DNA of 64,000 nt from Colletes latitarsis. Taxonomy: Eukaryota; Arthropoda; Insecta; Hymenoptera; Colletidae. Positions 22,867 to 35,267 of this stretch are shown here, piece after piece. Under the pieces are notes generated by a model. The model did not search any database and was not told where the DNA came from. It saw only the letters and a list, made by a program, of their open reading frames with translations. Position numbers and translations under genes: made by a program. Every line of letters begins with the position of its first letter. Within the stretch, counting starts at the first letter, position 1. The stretch spans positions 30,445,672 through 30,509,671 of the forward strand of contig NC_135134.1 of assembly GCF_051014445.1 (NCBI RefSeq), given 5' to 3'.

Positions 22867-25800
22867 GTGGATAACACCGGTTAGGTCTGGGTTAGGTCTG
22901 TGTTATGCCCGCATCTGGCTCATGATTTTGCCTTCTTCGCATACTTGTTGGCCAGATCCTGGGTTTTTTTTCGTGTTTGAATCACGTAGTAATGTGGTAA
23001 CACACTGAAGCAGTCAATTAAACCTGGTTTCGATCAATATTTTAGAGGATAACACCGGTTAGGTCTGGGTTAGGTCTGGGATATGCGCGCATCTGGCTTA
23101 TGCTTTCGCCTTTTTCGCAAACTTGTTGGCCAGATCCTGGGTTTTTTCCGTGTTTGAATCACGTAGTAATGTTGTACCACACTGAGGCAGCCAATTAAAC
23201 CTGGATTCGGACAGTATTTTAGAGGATAACACCGGTTAGGTCTGGGTTAGGTCTGGGAAATGCGCGCATCTGGCTTATTCTTTCGCATTCTTCGCATACT
23301 TGTTGGTCAGATCCTGGGTATTTTCCGTGTTTGAAACACGTAGTAATGTGATAACACAATGAAGCAGTCAATTAAACCTGGTTTCGATCAGTATTTCAGA
23401 GGATAACACCGGTTAGGTCTGGGTTAGGTCCGGGATATGCGCGCATATGGCTTATACTTTCGCCATTTTCGCAAACTTGTTGGCCAGATCCTGGGTATTT
23501 TCCGTGTTTGAAACACGTAGTAATGTGGTACCACACTGAAGCAGTCAATTAAACCTGGTTTCGATCAATATTTTAGAGGATAACACCGGTTAGGTCTGGG
23601 TTAGGTCTGGGTTATGCCCGCATCTGGCTCATGATTTTGCCTTCTTCGCATACTTGTTGGCCAGATCCTGGGTTTTTTTCGTGTTTGCATCACGTAGTAA
23701 TGTGGTAACACACTGAAGCAGTCAATTAAACCTGGTTTCGATCAATATTTCAGAGGATAACGCCGGTTAGGTCTGGGTTAGGTCTGGGAAATGCGCGCAT
23801 CTGGCTCATGATTTTGCCTTCTTCGCATACTTGTTGGCCAGATCCTGCGTATTTTCCGCGTTTGAATCACGTAGTAATGTGGTAACACACTGAAGCAGTC
23901 AATTAAACCTGGTTTCGATCAATATTTCACAGGATAACACCGGTTAGGTCTGGGTTAGGTCTGTGTTATGCCCGCATCTGGCTCATGATTTTGCCTTCTT
24001 CGCATACTTGTTGGCCAGATCCTGGGTTTTTTTCGTGTTTGAATCACGTAGTAATGTGGTAATACACTGAAGCAGTCAATTAAACCTGGTTTCGATCAAT
24101 ATTTTAGAGGATAACACCGGTTAGGTCTGGGTTAGGTCTGGGTTATGCCCGCATCTGGCTCATGATTTTGCCTTCTTCGCATACTTGTTGGCCAGATCCT
24201 GGGTTTTTTTCGTGTTTGAATCACGTAGTAATGTGGTAACACACTGAAGCAGTCAATTAAACCTGGTTTCGATCAATATTTTAGAGGATAACACCGGTTA
24301 GGTCTGGGTTAGGTCTGGGTTATGCCCGCATCTGGCTCATGATTTTGCCTTCATCGCATACTTGTTGGCCAGATCCTGGGTTTTTTTCGTGTTTGAATCA
24401 CGTAGTAATGTGGTAACACACTGAAGCAGTCAATTAAACCTGGTTTCGATCAATATTTTAGAGGATAACACCGCTTAGGTCTGGGTTAGGTCTGGGTTAT
24501 GCCCGCATCTGGCTCATGATTTTGCCTTCATCGCATACTTGTTGGCCAGATCCTGGGTTTTTTCCGTGTTTGAATCACGTAGTAATGTGGTAACTCACTG
24601 AAGCAGTCAATTAAACCTGGTTTCGATCAATATTTCAGAGGATAACACCGGTTAGGTCTGGGTTAGGTCTGGGTTATGCCCGCATCTGGCTCATGATTTT
24701 GCCTTCTTCGCATACTTGTTGGCCAGATCCTGGGTTTTTTTCGTGTTTGAATCACGTAGGAATGTGGTAACACACTGAAGCAGTCAATTAAACCTGGTTT
24801 CGATCAATATTTTAGAGGATAACACCGGTTAGGTCTGGGTTCGGTCTGGGATTTGCGCGCATATGGCTTATACTTTCGCCTTTTTCGCAAACTTGTTGGC
24901 CAGATCCTGGGTATTTTCCGTGATTGAATCACGTAGGAATGTGGTAACACACTGAAGCAGTCAATTAAACCTGGTTTCGATCAATATTTTAGAGGATAAC
25001 ACCGGTTAGGTCTGGGTTATGCCCGCATCTGGCTCATGATTTTGCCTTCATCGCATACTTGTTGGCCAGATCCTGGGTTTTTTTCGTGTTTGAATCACGT
25101 AGTAATGTGGTAATACACTGAAGCAGTCAATTAAACCTGGTTTCGATCAATATTTTAGAGGATAACACCGGTTAGGTCTGGGTTAGGTCTGGGTTATGCC
25201 CGCATCTGGCTCATGATTTTGCCTTCTTCGCATACTTGTTGGCCAGATCCTGGGTTTTTTTCGTGTTTGAGTCACGTAGTAATGTGGTAACACACTGAAG
25301 TAGTCAAATAAACCTGGTTTCGATCAATATTTTAGAGGATAACGCCGGTTAGGTCTGGGTTAGGTCTGGGAAATGCGCGCATCTGGCTCATGATTTTGCC
25401 TTCTTCGCATACTTGTTGGCCAGATCCTGGGTTTTTTCCGTGTTTGAATCACGTAGTAATGTTGTACCACACTGAGGCAGTCAATTAAACCTGGATTCGG
25501 ACAGTATTTCAGAGGATAACACCGGTTAGGTCTGGGTTAGGTCTGGGAAATGCGCGCATCTGGCTTATTCTTTCGCATTCTTCGCATACTTGTTGGCCAG
25601 ATCCTGGGTATTTTCCGTGTTTGAAACACGTAGTAATGTGATAAGACAATGAAGCAGTCAATTAAACCTGGTTTCGATCAATATTTCAGAGGATAACACC
25701 GGTTAGGTCTGGGTTAGGTCTGGGAAATGCGCGCATATGGCTTATACTTTCGCCATTTTCGCAAACTTGTTGGCCAGATCCTGGGTATTTTCCGTGTTTG

Positions 25801-26610
25801 AAACACGTAGTAATGTGGTACCACACTGAAGCAGTCAATTAAACCCAGTTTCGATCAATATTTTAGAGGATAACGCCGGTTAGGTCTGGGTTAGGTCTGG
25901 GAAATGCGCGCATCTGGCTCATGATTTTGCCTTCTTCGCATACTTGTTGGCCAGATCCTGGGTATTTTCCGTGTTTGAATCACGTAGTAATGTGGTAACA
26001 CACTGAAGCAGTCAATTAAACCTGGTTTCGATCAATATTTCAGAGGATAACACCGGTTAGGTCTGGGTTAGGTCTGGGTTATGCCCCCATCTGGCTCATG
26101 ATTTTGCCTTCTTCGCATACTTGTTGGCCAGATCCTGGGTTTTTTTCGTGTTTGAATCACGTAGTAATGTGGTAATACACTGAAGCAGTCAATTAAACCT
26201 GGTTTCGATCAATATTTTAGAGGATAACACCGGTTAGGTCTGGGTTAGGTCTGGGTTATGCCCGCATCTGGCTCATGATTTTGCCTTCTTCGCATACTTG
26301 TTGGCCAGATCCTGGGTTTTTTCCGTGTTTGAATCACGTAGTAATGTGGTAACACACTGAAGCAGTCAATTAAACCTGGTTTCGATCAATATTTCAGAGG
26401 ATAACGCCGGTTAGGTCTGGGTTAGGTCTGGGAAATGCGCGCATCTGGCTCATGATTTTGCATTCTTCGCATACTTGTTGGCCAGATCCTGGGTTTTTTT
26501 CGTGTTTGAATCACGTAGTAATGTGGTAACACACTGAAGCAGTCAATTAAACCTGGTTTCGATCAATATTTTAGAGGATAACACCGGTTAGGTCTGGGTT
26601 AGGTCTGGGT
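22867..26610 (+). repeat. Higher-order block T3 (~3.74 kb)
   Basis: T3 repeats the T1/T2 landmark series, with CACAGG at 23,928, GTGATTGAATC at 24,920 and a single-unit monomer at 25,006. It has lost the AAACTTGG monomer: at about 23,680 a run of seven T joins directly to TTTGCATCACG. It gained one T near 22,970 (eight T in a row). Similarity to T1 and T2 ends near 26,610, where the GCCCCCATC monomer expected there is replaced by one with GCCCGCATC and CTTCATCGC. Confidence 0.8.
25006..25016 (+). repeat. Single telomere-like unit in T3
   Basis: T3 copy of the contraction at 16,355, in the same GTGATTGAATC monomer. Confidence 0.9.
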
Positions 26611-27037
26611 TATGCCCGCATCTGGCTCATGATTTTGCCTTCATCGCATACTTGTTGGCCAGATCCTGGGTTTTTTTCGTGTTTGAATCACGTAGTAATG
26701 TGGTAACACACTGAAGCAGTCAATTAAACCTGGTTTCGATCAATATTTTAGAGGATAACACCGGTTAGGTCTGGGTTAGGTCTGGGTTATGCCCGCATCT
26801 GGCTCATGATTTTGCCTTCATCGCATACTTGTTGGCCAGATCCTGGGTTTTTTCCGTGTTTGAATCACGTAGTAATGTGGTAACTCACTGAAGCAGTCAA
26901 TTAAACCTGGTTTCGATCAATATTTCAGAGGATAACACCGGTTAGGTCTGGGTTAGGTCTGGGTTATGCCCGCATCTGGCTCATGATTTTGCCTTCTTCG
27001 CATACTTGTTGGCCAGATCCTGGGTTTTTTTCGTGTT

Positions 27038-28451
27038 TGAATCACGTAGGAATGTGGTAACACACTGAAACAGTCAATTAAACCTGGTTTCGATCAATAT
27101 TTTAGAGGATAACACCAGTTAGGTCTGGGTTCGGTCTGGGATTTGCGCGCATATGGCTTATACTTTCGCCTTTTTCGCAAACTTGTTGGCCAGATCCTGG
27201 GTATTTTCCGTGTTTGAATCACGTAGGAATGTGGTAATACACTGAAGCAGTCAATTAAACCTGGATTCGGACAGTATTTCAGAGGATAACGCCGGTTAGG
27301 TCTGGGTTAGGTCTGGGAAATGCGCGCATCTGGCTTATTCTTTCGCATTCTTCGCATACTTGTTGGCCAGATCCTGGGTATTTTCCGTGTTTGAAACACG
27401 TAGTAATGTGGTAACACACTGAAGCAGTCAATTAAACCTGGTTTCGATCAATATTTTAGAGGATAACGCCGGTTAGGTCTGGGTTATGTCTCGGAAATGC
27501 GCGCATCTGGCTCATGATTTTGCCTTCTTCGCATACTTGTTGGCCAGATCCTAGGTATTTTCCGTGTTTGAATCACGTAGTAATGTGGTAACACACTGAA
27601 GCAGTCAATTAAACCTGGTTTCGATCTATATTTCAGAGGATAACACCGGTTAGGTCTGGGTTAGGTCTGGGTTATGCCCGCATCTGGCTCATGATTTTGC
27701 CTTCTTCGCATACTTGTTGGCCAGATCCTGGGTTTTTTTCGTGTTTGAATCACGTAGTAATGTGGTAATACACTGAAGCAGTCAATTAAACCTGGTTTCG
27801 ATCAATATTTTAGAGGATAACACCGGCTAGGTCTGGGTTAGGTCTGGGTTATGCCCGCATCTGGCTCATGATTTTGCCTTCTTCGCATACTTGTTGGCCA
27901 GATCTTGGGTTTTTTTCGTGTTTGAATCACGTAGTAATGTGGTAACACACTGAAGCAGTCAATTAAACCTGGTTTCGATCAATATTTTAGAGGATAACAC
28001 CGGTTAGGTCTGGGTTAGGTCTGGGTTATGCCCGCATCTGGCTCATGATTTTGCCTTCATCGCATACTTGTTGGCCAGATCCTGGGTTTTTTCCGTGTTT
28101 GAATCACGTAGTAATGTGGTAACACACTGAAGCAGTCAATTAAACCTGGTTTCGATCAATACTTCAGAGGATAACGCCGGTTAGGTCAGGGTTAGGTCTG
28201 GGAAATGCGCGCATCTGGCTCATGATTTTGCCTTCTTCGCATACTTGTTGGCCAGATCCTGGGTATTTTCCGTGTTTGAATCACGTAGTAATGTGGTAAC
28301 TCACTGAAGCAGTCAATTAAACCTGGTTTCGATCAATATTTCAGAGGATAACACCGGTTAGGTCTGGGTTAGGTCTGGGTTATGCCCGCATCTGGCTCAT
28401 AATTTTGCCTTCTTCGCATACTTGTTGGCCAGATCCTGGGTTTTTTTCGTG
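27038..28451 (+). repeat. Eight-monomer unit duplicated next door (1,416-bp offset)
   Basis: The TCTCGGAAATG variant at 27,489 recurs at 28,905, exactly 8 x 177 bp on. The preceding GTAGGAATG...GAAACAG and ACCAGTTAGG...TTCGGTC monomers recur with it (about 27,038 and 28,454), as does the GTCAGGG variant (about 28,185 and 29,601). The first copy carries a private TTATGTCTCGG. Confidence 0.8.
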
Positions 28452-28720
28452 TTTGAATCACGTAGGAATGTGGTAACACACTGAAACAGTCAATTAAACC
28501 TGGTTTCGATCAATATTTTAGAGGATAACACCAGTTAGGTCTGGGTTCGGTCTGGGATTTGCGCGCATATGGCTTATACTTTCGCCTTTTTCGCAAACTT
28601 GTTGGCCAGATCCTGGGTATTTTCCGTGTTTGAATCACGTAGGAATGTGGTAATACACTGAAGCAGTCAATTAAACCTGGATTCGGACAGTATTTCAGAG
28701 GATAACGCCGGTTAGGTCTG

Positions 28721-31595
28721 GGTTAGGTCTGGGAAATGCGCGCATCTGGCTTATTCTTTCGCATTCTTCGCATACTTGTTGGCCAGATCCTGGGTATTTT
28801 CCGTGTTTGAAACACGTAGTAATGTGGTAACACACTGAAGCAGTCAATTAAACCTGGTTTCGATCAATATTTTAGAGGATAACGCCGGTTAGGTCTGGGT
28901 TAGGTCTCGGAAATGCGCGCATCTGGCTCATGATTTTGCCTTCTTCGCATACTTGTTGGCCAGATCCTAGGTATTTTCCGTGTTTGAATCACGTAGTAAT
29001 GTGGTAACACACTGAAGCAGTCAATTAAACCTGGTTTCGATCAATATTTCAGAGGATAACACCGGTTAGGTCTGGGTTAGGTCTGGGTTATGCCCGCATC
29101 TGGCTCATGATTTTGCCTTCTTCGCATACTTGTTGGCCAGATCCTGGGTTTTTTTCGTGTTTGAATCACGTAGTAATGTGGTAATACACTGAAGCAGTCA
29201 ATTAAACCTGGTTTCGATCAATATTTTAGAGGATAACACCGGCTAGGTCTGGGTTAGGTCTGGGTTATGCCCGCATCTGGCTCATGATTTTGCCTTCTTC
29301 GCATACTTGTTGGCCAGATCTTGGGTTTTTTTCGTGTTTGAATCACGTAGTAATGTGGTAACACACTGAAGCAGTCAATTAAACCTGGTTTCGATCAATA
29401 TTTTAGAGGATAACACCGGTTAGGTCTGGGTTAGGTCTGGGTTATGCCCGCATCTGGCTCATGATTTTGCCTTCATCGCATACTTGTTGGCCAGATCCTG
29501 GGTTTTTTCCGTGTTTGAATCACGTAGTAATGTGGTAACACACTGAAGCAGTCAATTAAACCTGGTTTCGATCAATACTTCAGAGGATAACGCCGGTTAG
29601 GTCAGGGTTAGGTCTGGGAAATGCGCGCATCTGGCTCATGATTTTGCCTTCTTCGCATACTTGTTGGCCAGATCCTGGGTATTTTCCGTGTTTGAATCAC
29701 GTAGTAATGTGGTAACACACTGAAGCAGTCAATTAAACCTGGTTTCGATCAATATTTCAGAGGATAACACCGGTTAGGTCTGGGTTAGGTCTGGGTTATG
29801 CCCGCATCTGGCTCATGATTTTGCCTTCTTCGCATACTTGTTGGCCAGATCCTGGGTTTTTTTCGTGTTTGAATCACGTAGTAATGTGGTAATACACTGA
29901 AGCAGTCAATTAAACCTGGTTTCGATCAATATTTTAGAGGATAACACCGGTTAGGTCTGGGTTAGGTCTGGGTTATGCCCGCATCTGGCTCATGATTTTG
30001 CCTTCTTCGCATACTTGTTGGCCAGATCCTGGGTTTTTTTCGTGTTTGAATCACGTAGTAATGTGGTAACACACTGAAGCAGTCAATTAAACCTGGTTTC
30101 GATCAATATTTTAGAGGATAACACCGGTTAGGTCTGGGTTAGGTCTGGGTTATGCCCGCATCTGGCTCATGATTTTGCCTTCATCGCATACTTGTTGGCC
30201 AGATCCTGGGTTTTTTTCGGGTTTGAATCACGTAGTAATGTGGTACCACACAGAAACAGTCCACTAAACCTGGATTCGGACAGTATTTAGGAGGATAACA
30301 CCGGTTAGGTCTGGGTTAGGTCCGGGATATGCGCGCATATGGCTTATACTTTCGCATTTTCGCAAACTTGTTGGCCAGATCCTGGGTTTTTTCCGTGTTT
30401 GAATCACGTAGGAATGTGGTAACACACTGAAGCAGTCAATTAAACCTGGTTTCGATCAATATTTTAGAGGATAACACCGGTTAGGTCTGGGTTAGGTCTG
30501 GGTTATGCCCGCATCTGGCTCATGATTTTGCCTTCTTCGCATACTTGTTGGCCAGATCCTGGGGTTTTTTCGTGTTTGAATCACGTAGTAATGTGGTAAC
30601 ACACTGAAGCAGTCAATTAAACCTGGTTTCGATCAATATTTCAGAGGATAACACCGGTTAGGTCTGGGTTAGGTCTGGGAAATACGCGCATCTGGCTTAC
30701 ACTTTCGCCTTCTTCGCACACTTGTTGGCCAGATTGTGGGTTTTTTTCGTGTTTGAATCACGTAGGAATGTGGTAACACACTGAAGTAGTCAATTTAACC
30801 AGGTTTCTATCAATATTTTAGAGGATAACACCGGCTAGGTCTGGGTTAGGTCTGGGTTATGCCCGCATCTGGCTCATGATGTTGCCTTCTTCGCATACTT
30901 GTTGGCCAGATCCTGGGTTTTTTTCGTGTTTGAATCACGTAGGAATGTGGTAACACACTGAAGCAGACAATTAAACCTGGTTTCGATCAATATTTTAGAG
31001 GATAGCACGGGTTAGGTCTGGGTTAGGTCTGGGTTATGCCCGCATCTGGCTCATGATTTTGCCTTCTTCGCATACTTGTTGGCCAGATCCTGGGTTTTTT
31101 TCGTGTTTGAATCAGGTAGGAATGTGGTAACACACTGAAGCAGTCAATTAAACCTGGTTTCGATCAATATTTTAGAGGATAACACCGGTTAGGTCTGGGT
31201 TAGGTCTGGGTTATGCCCGCATCTGGCTCATGATTTTGCCTTCATCGCATACTTGTTGGCCAGATCCTGGGCTATTTCCGTGTTTGAATCACGTAGTAAT
31301 GTGGTAACTCCCTGACGCAGTCAATAAAACCTGGTTTCGATCAATATTTCAGAGGATAACACCGGTTAGGTCTGGGTTAGTTCTGGGTTATGCCCGCATC
31401 TGGCTCATGATTTTGCCTTCTTCGCATACTTGTTGGCCAGGTCCTGGGTTTTTTTCGTGTTTGAATCACGTAGTAATGTGGTAATACACTGAAGCAGTCA
31501 ATTAAACCTGGTTTCGATGAATATTTTAGAGGATAACACCGGCTAGGTCTGGGTTAGGTCTGGGTTATGCCCGCATCTGGCTCATGATTTTGCCT
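28721..31595 (+). repeat. Copy of the left half of S (module M1), offset +20,321 from S1
   Basis: TCTCGGAAATG (28,905), GTCAGGG (29,601), the D monomer (30,219) and GTAACTCCCT (31,304) all match S1 at +20,321. Similarity ends near 31,595, where this copy turns back into another D monomer through the 8-monomer duplication instead of following the S1 order. Private or sub-lineage variants include GCAGACAATT, GTCAATAAAACC and TTTAACCAGG. Confidence 0.85.
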
Positions 31596-33048
31596 TCATC
31601 GCATACTTGTTGGCCAGATCCTGGGTTTTTTTCGGGTTTGAATCACGTAGTAATGTGGTACCACACAGAAACAGTCCACTAAACCTGGATTCGGACAGTA
31701 TTTAGGAGGATAACACCGGTTAGGTCTGGGTTAGGTCCGGGATATGCGCGCATATGGCTTATACTTTCGCCTTTTCGCAAACTTGTTGGCCAGATCCTGG
31801 GTTTTTTCCGTGTTTGAATCACGTAGGAATGTGGTAACACACTGAAGCAGTCAATTAAACCTGGTTTCGATCAATATTTTAGAGGATAACACCGGTTAGG
31901 TCTGGGTTAGGTCTGGGTTATGCCCGCATCTGGCTCATGATTTTGCCTTCTTCGCATACTTGTTGGCCAGATCCTGGGGTTTTTTCGTGTTTGAATCACG
32001 TAGTAATGTGGTAACACACTGAAGCAGTCAATTAAACCTGGTTTCGATCAATATTTCAGAGGATAACACCGGTTAGGTCTGGGTTAGGTCTGGGAAATGC
32101 GCGCATCTGGCTTACACTTTCGCCTTCTTCGCACACTTGTTGGCCAGATTGTGGGTTTTTTTCGTGTTTGAATCACGTAGGAATGTGGTAACACACTGAA
32201 GTAGTCAATTTAACCTGGTTTCTATCAATATTTTAGAGGATAACACCGGCTAGGTCTGGGTTAGGTCTGGGTTATGCCCGCATCTGGCTCATGATGTTGC
32301 CTTCTTCGCATACTTGTTGGCCAGATCCTGGGTTTTTTTCGTGTTTGAATCACGTAGGAATGTGGTAACACACTGAAGCAGACAATTAAACCTGGTTTCG
32401 ATCAATATTTTAGAGGATAGCACGGGTTAGGTCTGGGTTAGGTCTGGGTTATGCCCGCATCTGGCTCATGATTTTGCCTTCTTCGCATACTTGTTGGCCA
32501 GATCCTGGGTTTTTTTCGTGTTTGAATCAGGTAGGAATGTGGTAACACACTGAAGCAGTCAATTAAACCTGGTTTCGATCAATATTTTAGAGGATAACAC
32601 CGGTTAGGTCTGGGTTAGGTCTGGGTTATGCCCGCATCTGGCTCATGATTTTGCCTTCATCGCATACTTGTTGGCCAGATCCTGGGCTATTTCCGTGTTT
32701 GAATCACGTAGTAATGTGGTAACTCCCTGACGCAGTCAATAAAACCTGGTTTCGATCAATATTTCAGAGGATAACACCGGTTAGGTCTGGGTTAGGTCTG
32801 GGTTATGCCCGCATCTGGCTCATGATTTTGCCTTCTTCGCATACTTGTTGGCCAGGTCCTGGGTTTTTTTCGTGTTTGAATCACGTAGTAATGTGGTAAT
32901 ACACTGAAGCAGTCAATTAAACCTGGTTTCGATGAATATTTTAGAGGATAACACCGGCTAGGTCTGGGTTAGGTCTGGGTTATGCCCGCATCTGGCTCAT
33001 GATTTTGCCTTCTTCGCATACTTGTTGGCCAGATCCTGGGGTGTTTTC
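30219..33048 (+). repeat. 1,415-bp (8-monomer) tandem duplication starting at the D monomer
   Basis: The D monomers start at 30,219 and 31,634 and the GTAACTCCCT variant occurs at 31,304 and 32,719, both 1,415 bp apart. That is 8 x 177 minus the single base missing from each D monomer. The exchange appears to have joined the A monomer with CGATGAATATT to a CTTCATCGC monomer preceding D. After the second copy the normal order resumes, with a private GGGGTGTTTTCG near 33,038. Confidence 0.9.
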
Positions 33049-33756
33049 GTGTTTGAATCACGTAGTAATGTGGTAACACACTGAAGCAGTCAATTAAACC
33101 TGGTTTCGATCAATATTTCAGAGGATAACACCGGTTAGGTCTGGGTTAGGTCTGGGAAATGCGCGCATCTGGCTTACACTTTCGCCTTCTTCGCACACTA
33201 GTTGGCCAGATTGTGGGTTTTTTCCGTGTTTGAATCACGTAGTAATGTGGTAACACACTGAAGCAGTCAATTAAACCTGGTTTCGATCAATATTTCAGAG
33301 GATAACACCGGTTAGGTCTGGGTTAGGTCTGGGTTATGCCCCCATCTGGCTCATGATTTTGCCTTCTTCGCATACTTGTTGGCCAGATCCTGGGTTTTTT
33401 TCGTGTTTGAATCACGTAGTAATGTGGTAATACACTGAAGCAGTCAATTAAACCTGGTTTCGATCAATATTTTAGAGGATAACACCGGTTAGGTCTGGGT
33501 TAGGTCTGGGTTATGCCCGCATCTGGCTCATGATTTTGCCTTCTTCGCATACTTGTTGGCCAGATCCTGGGTTTTTTTCGTGTTTGAATCACGTAGTAAT
33601 GTGGTAACACACTGAAGCAGTCAATTAAACCTGGTTTCGATCAATATTTTAGAGGATAACACCGGTTAGGTCTGGGTTAGGTCTGGGTTATGCCCGCATC
33701 TGGCTCATGATTTTGCCTTCATCGCATACTTGTTGGCCAGATCCTGGGTTTTTTCC

Positions 33757-34818
33757 GTGTTTGAATCACGTAGTAATGTGGTAACACACTGAAGCAGTCA
33801 ATTAAACCTGGTTTCGATCAATATTTCAGAGGATAACGCCGGTTAGGTCTGGGTTAGGTCTGGGAAATGCGCGCATCTGGCTCATGATTTTGCCTTCTTC
33901 GCATACTTGTTGGCCAGATCCTGGGTTTTTTTCGTGTTTGAATCACGTAGTAATGTGGTAACACACTGAAGCAGTCAATTAAACCTGGTTTCGATCAATA
34001 TTTTAGAGGATAACACCGGTTAGGTCTGGGTTAGGTCTGGGTTATGCCCGCATCTGGCTCATGATTTTGCCTTCATCGCATACTTGTTGGCCAGATCCTG
34101 GGTTTTTTTCGTGTTTGAATCACGTAGTAATGTGGTAACACACTGAAGCAGTCAATTAAACCTGGTTTCGATCAATATTTTAGAGGATAACACCGGTTAG
34201 GTCTGGGTTAGGTCTGGGTTATGCCCGCATCTGGCTCATGATTTTGCCTTCATCGCATACTTGTTGGCCAGATCCTGGGTTTTTTCCGTGTTTGAATCAC
34301 GTAGTAATGTGGTAACACACTGAAGCAGTCAATTAAACCTGGTTTCGATCAATATTTCAGAGGATAACGCCGGTTAGGTCTGGGTTAGGTCTGGGAAATG
34401 CGCGCATCTGGCTCATGATTTTGCCTTCTTCGCATACTTGTTGGCCAGATCCTGGGTTTTTTTCGTGTTTGAATCACGTAGTAATGTGGTAACACACTGA
34501 AGCAGTCAATTAAACCTGGTTTCGATCAATATTTTAGAGGATAACACCGGTTAGGTCTGGGTTAGGTCTGGGTTATGCCCGCATCTGGCTCATGATTTTG
34601 CCTTCATCGCATACTTGTTGGCCAGATCCTGGGTTTTTTTCGTGTTTGAATCACGTAGTAATGTGGTAACACACTGAAGCAGTCAATTAAACCTGGTTTC
34701 GATCAATATTTTAGAGGATAACACCGGTTAGGTCTGGGTTAGGTCTGGGTTATGCCCGCATCTGGCTCATGATTTTGCCTTCATCGCATACTTGTTGGCC
34801 AGATCCTGGGTTTTTTCC
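33757..34818 (+). repeat. Two tandem copies of a 531-bp three-monomer unit
   Basis: The monomers that start after a TTTTTTCC end and carry TATTTCAG with AACGCCGG begin at 33,757 and 34,288, and the third unit starts at 34,819. Each unit is one monomer with GGGAAATGCGCGC followed by two A monomers with CTTCATCGC. Related three-monomer units start at 47,914 and 48,445 and at 59,042 and 59,573. Confidence 0.85.
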
Positions 34819-35267
34819 GTGTTTGAATCACGTAGTAATGTGGTAACTCACTGAAGCAGTCAATTAAACCTGGTTTCGATCAATATTTCAGAGGATAACA
34901 CCGGTTAGGTCTGGGTTAGGTCTGGGTTATGCCCGCATCTGGCTCATGATTTTGCCTTCTTCGCATACTTGTTGGCCAGATCCTGGGTTTTTTTCGTGTT
35001 TGAATCACGTGGGAATGTGGTAACACACTGAAACAGTCAATTAAACCTGGTTTCGATCAATATTTTAGAGGATAACACCAGTTAGGTCTGGGTTCGGTCT
35101 GGGATTTGCGCGCATATGGCCTATACTTTCGCCTTTTTCGCAAACTTGTTGGCCAGATCCTGGGTATTTTCCGTGTTTGAATCACGTAGGAATGTGGTAG
35201 TACACTGAAGCAGTCAATTAAACCTGGATTCGGACAGTATTTCAAAGGATAACGCCGGTTAGGTCTG

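Noticed and set aside
35057..35245. A 62-codon open frame on the minus strand
   Set aside because: It lies wholly inside satellite monomers and begins at TTG, not ATG. It stays open partly because the local TTCGGTCTGGG variant removes a minus-strand TAA present in the normal 11-mer pair. Related monomers do not keep it open as a unit, and no domain, codon bias or ribosome-binding context is visible.
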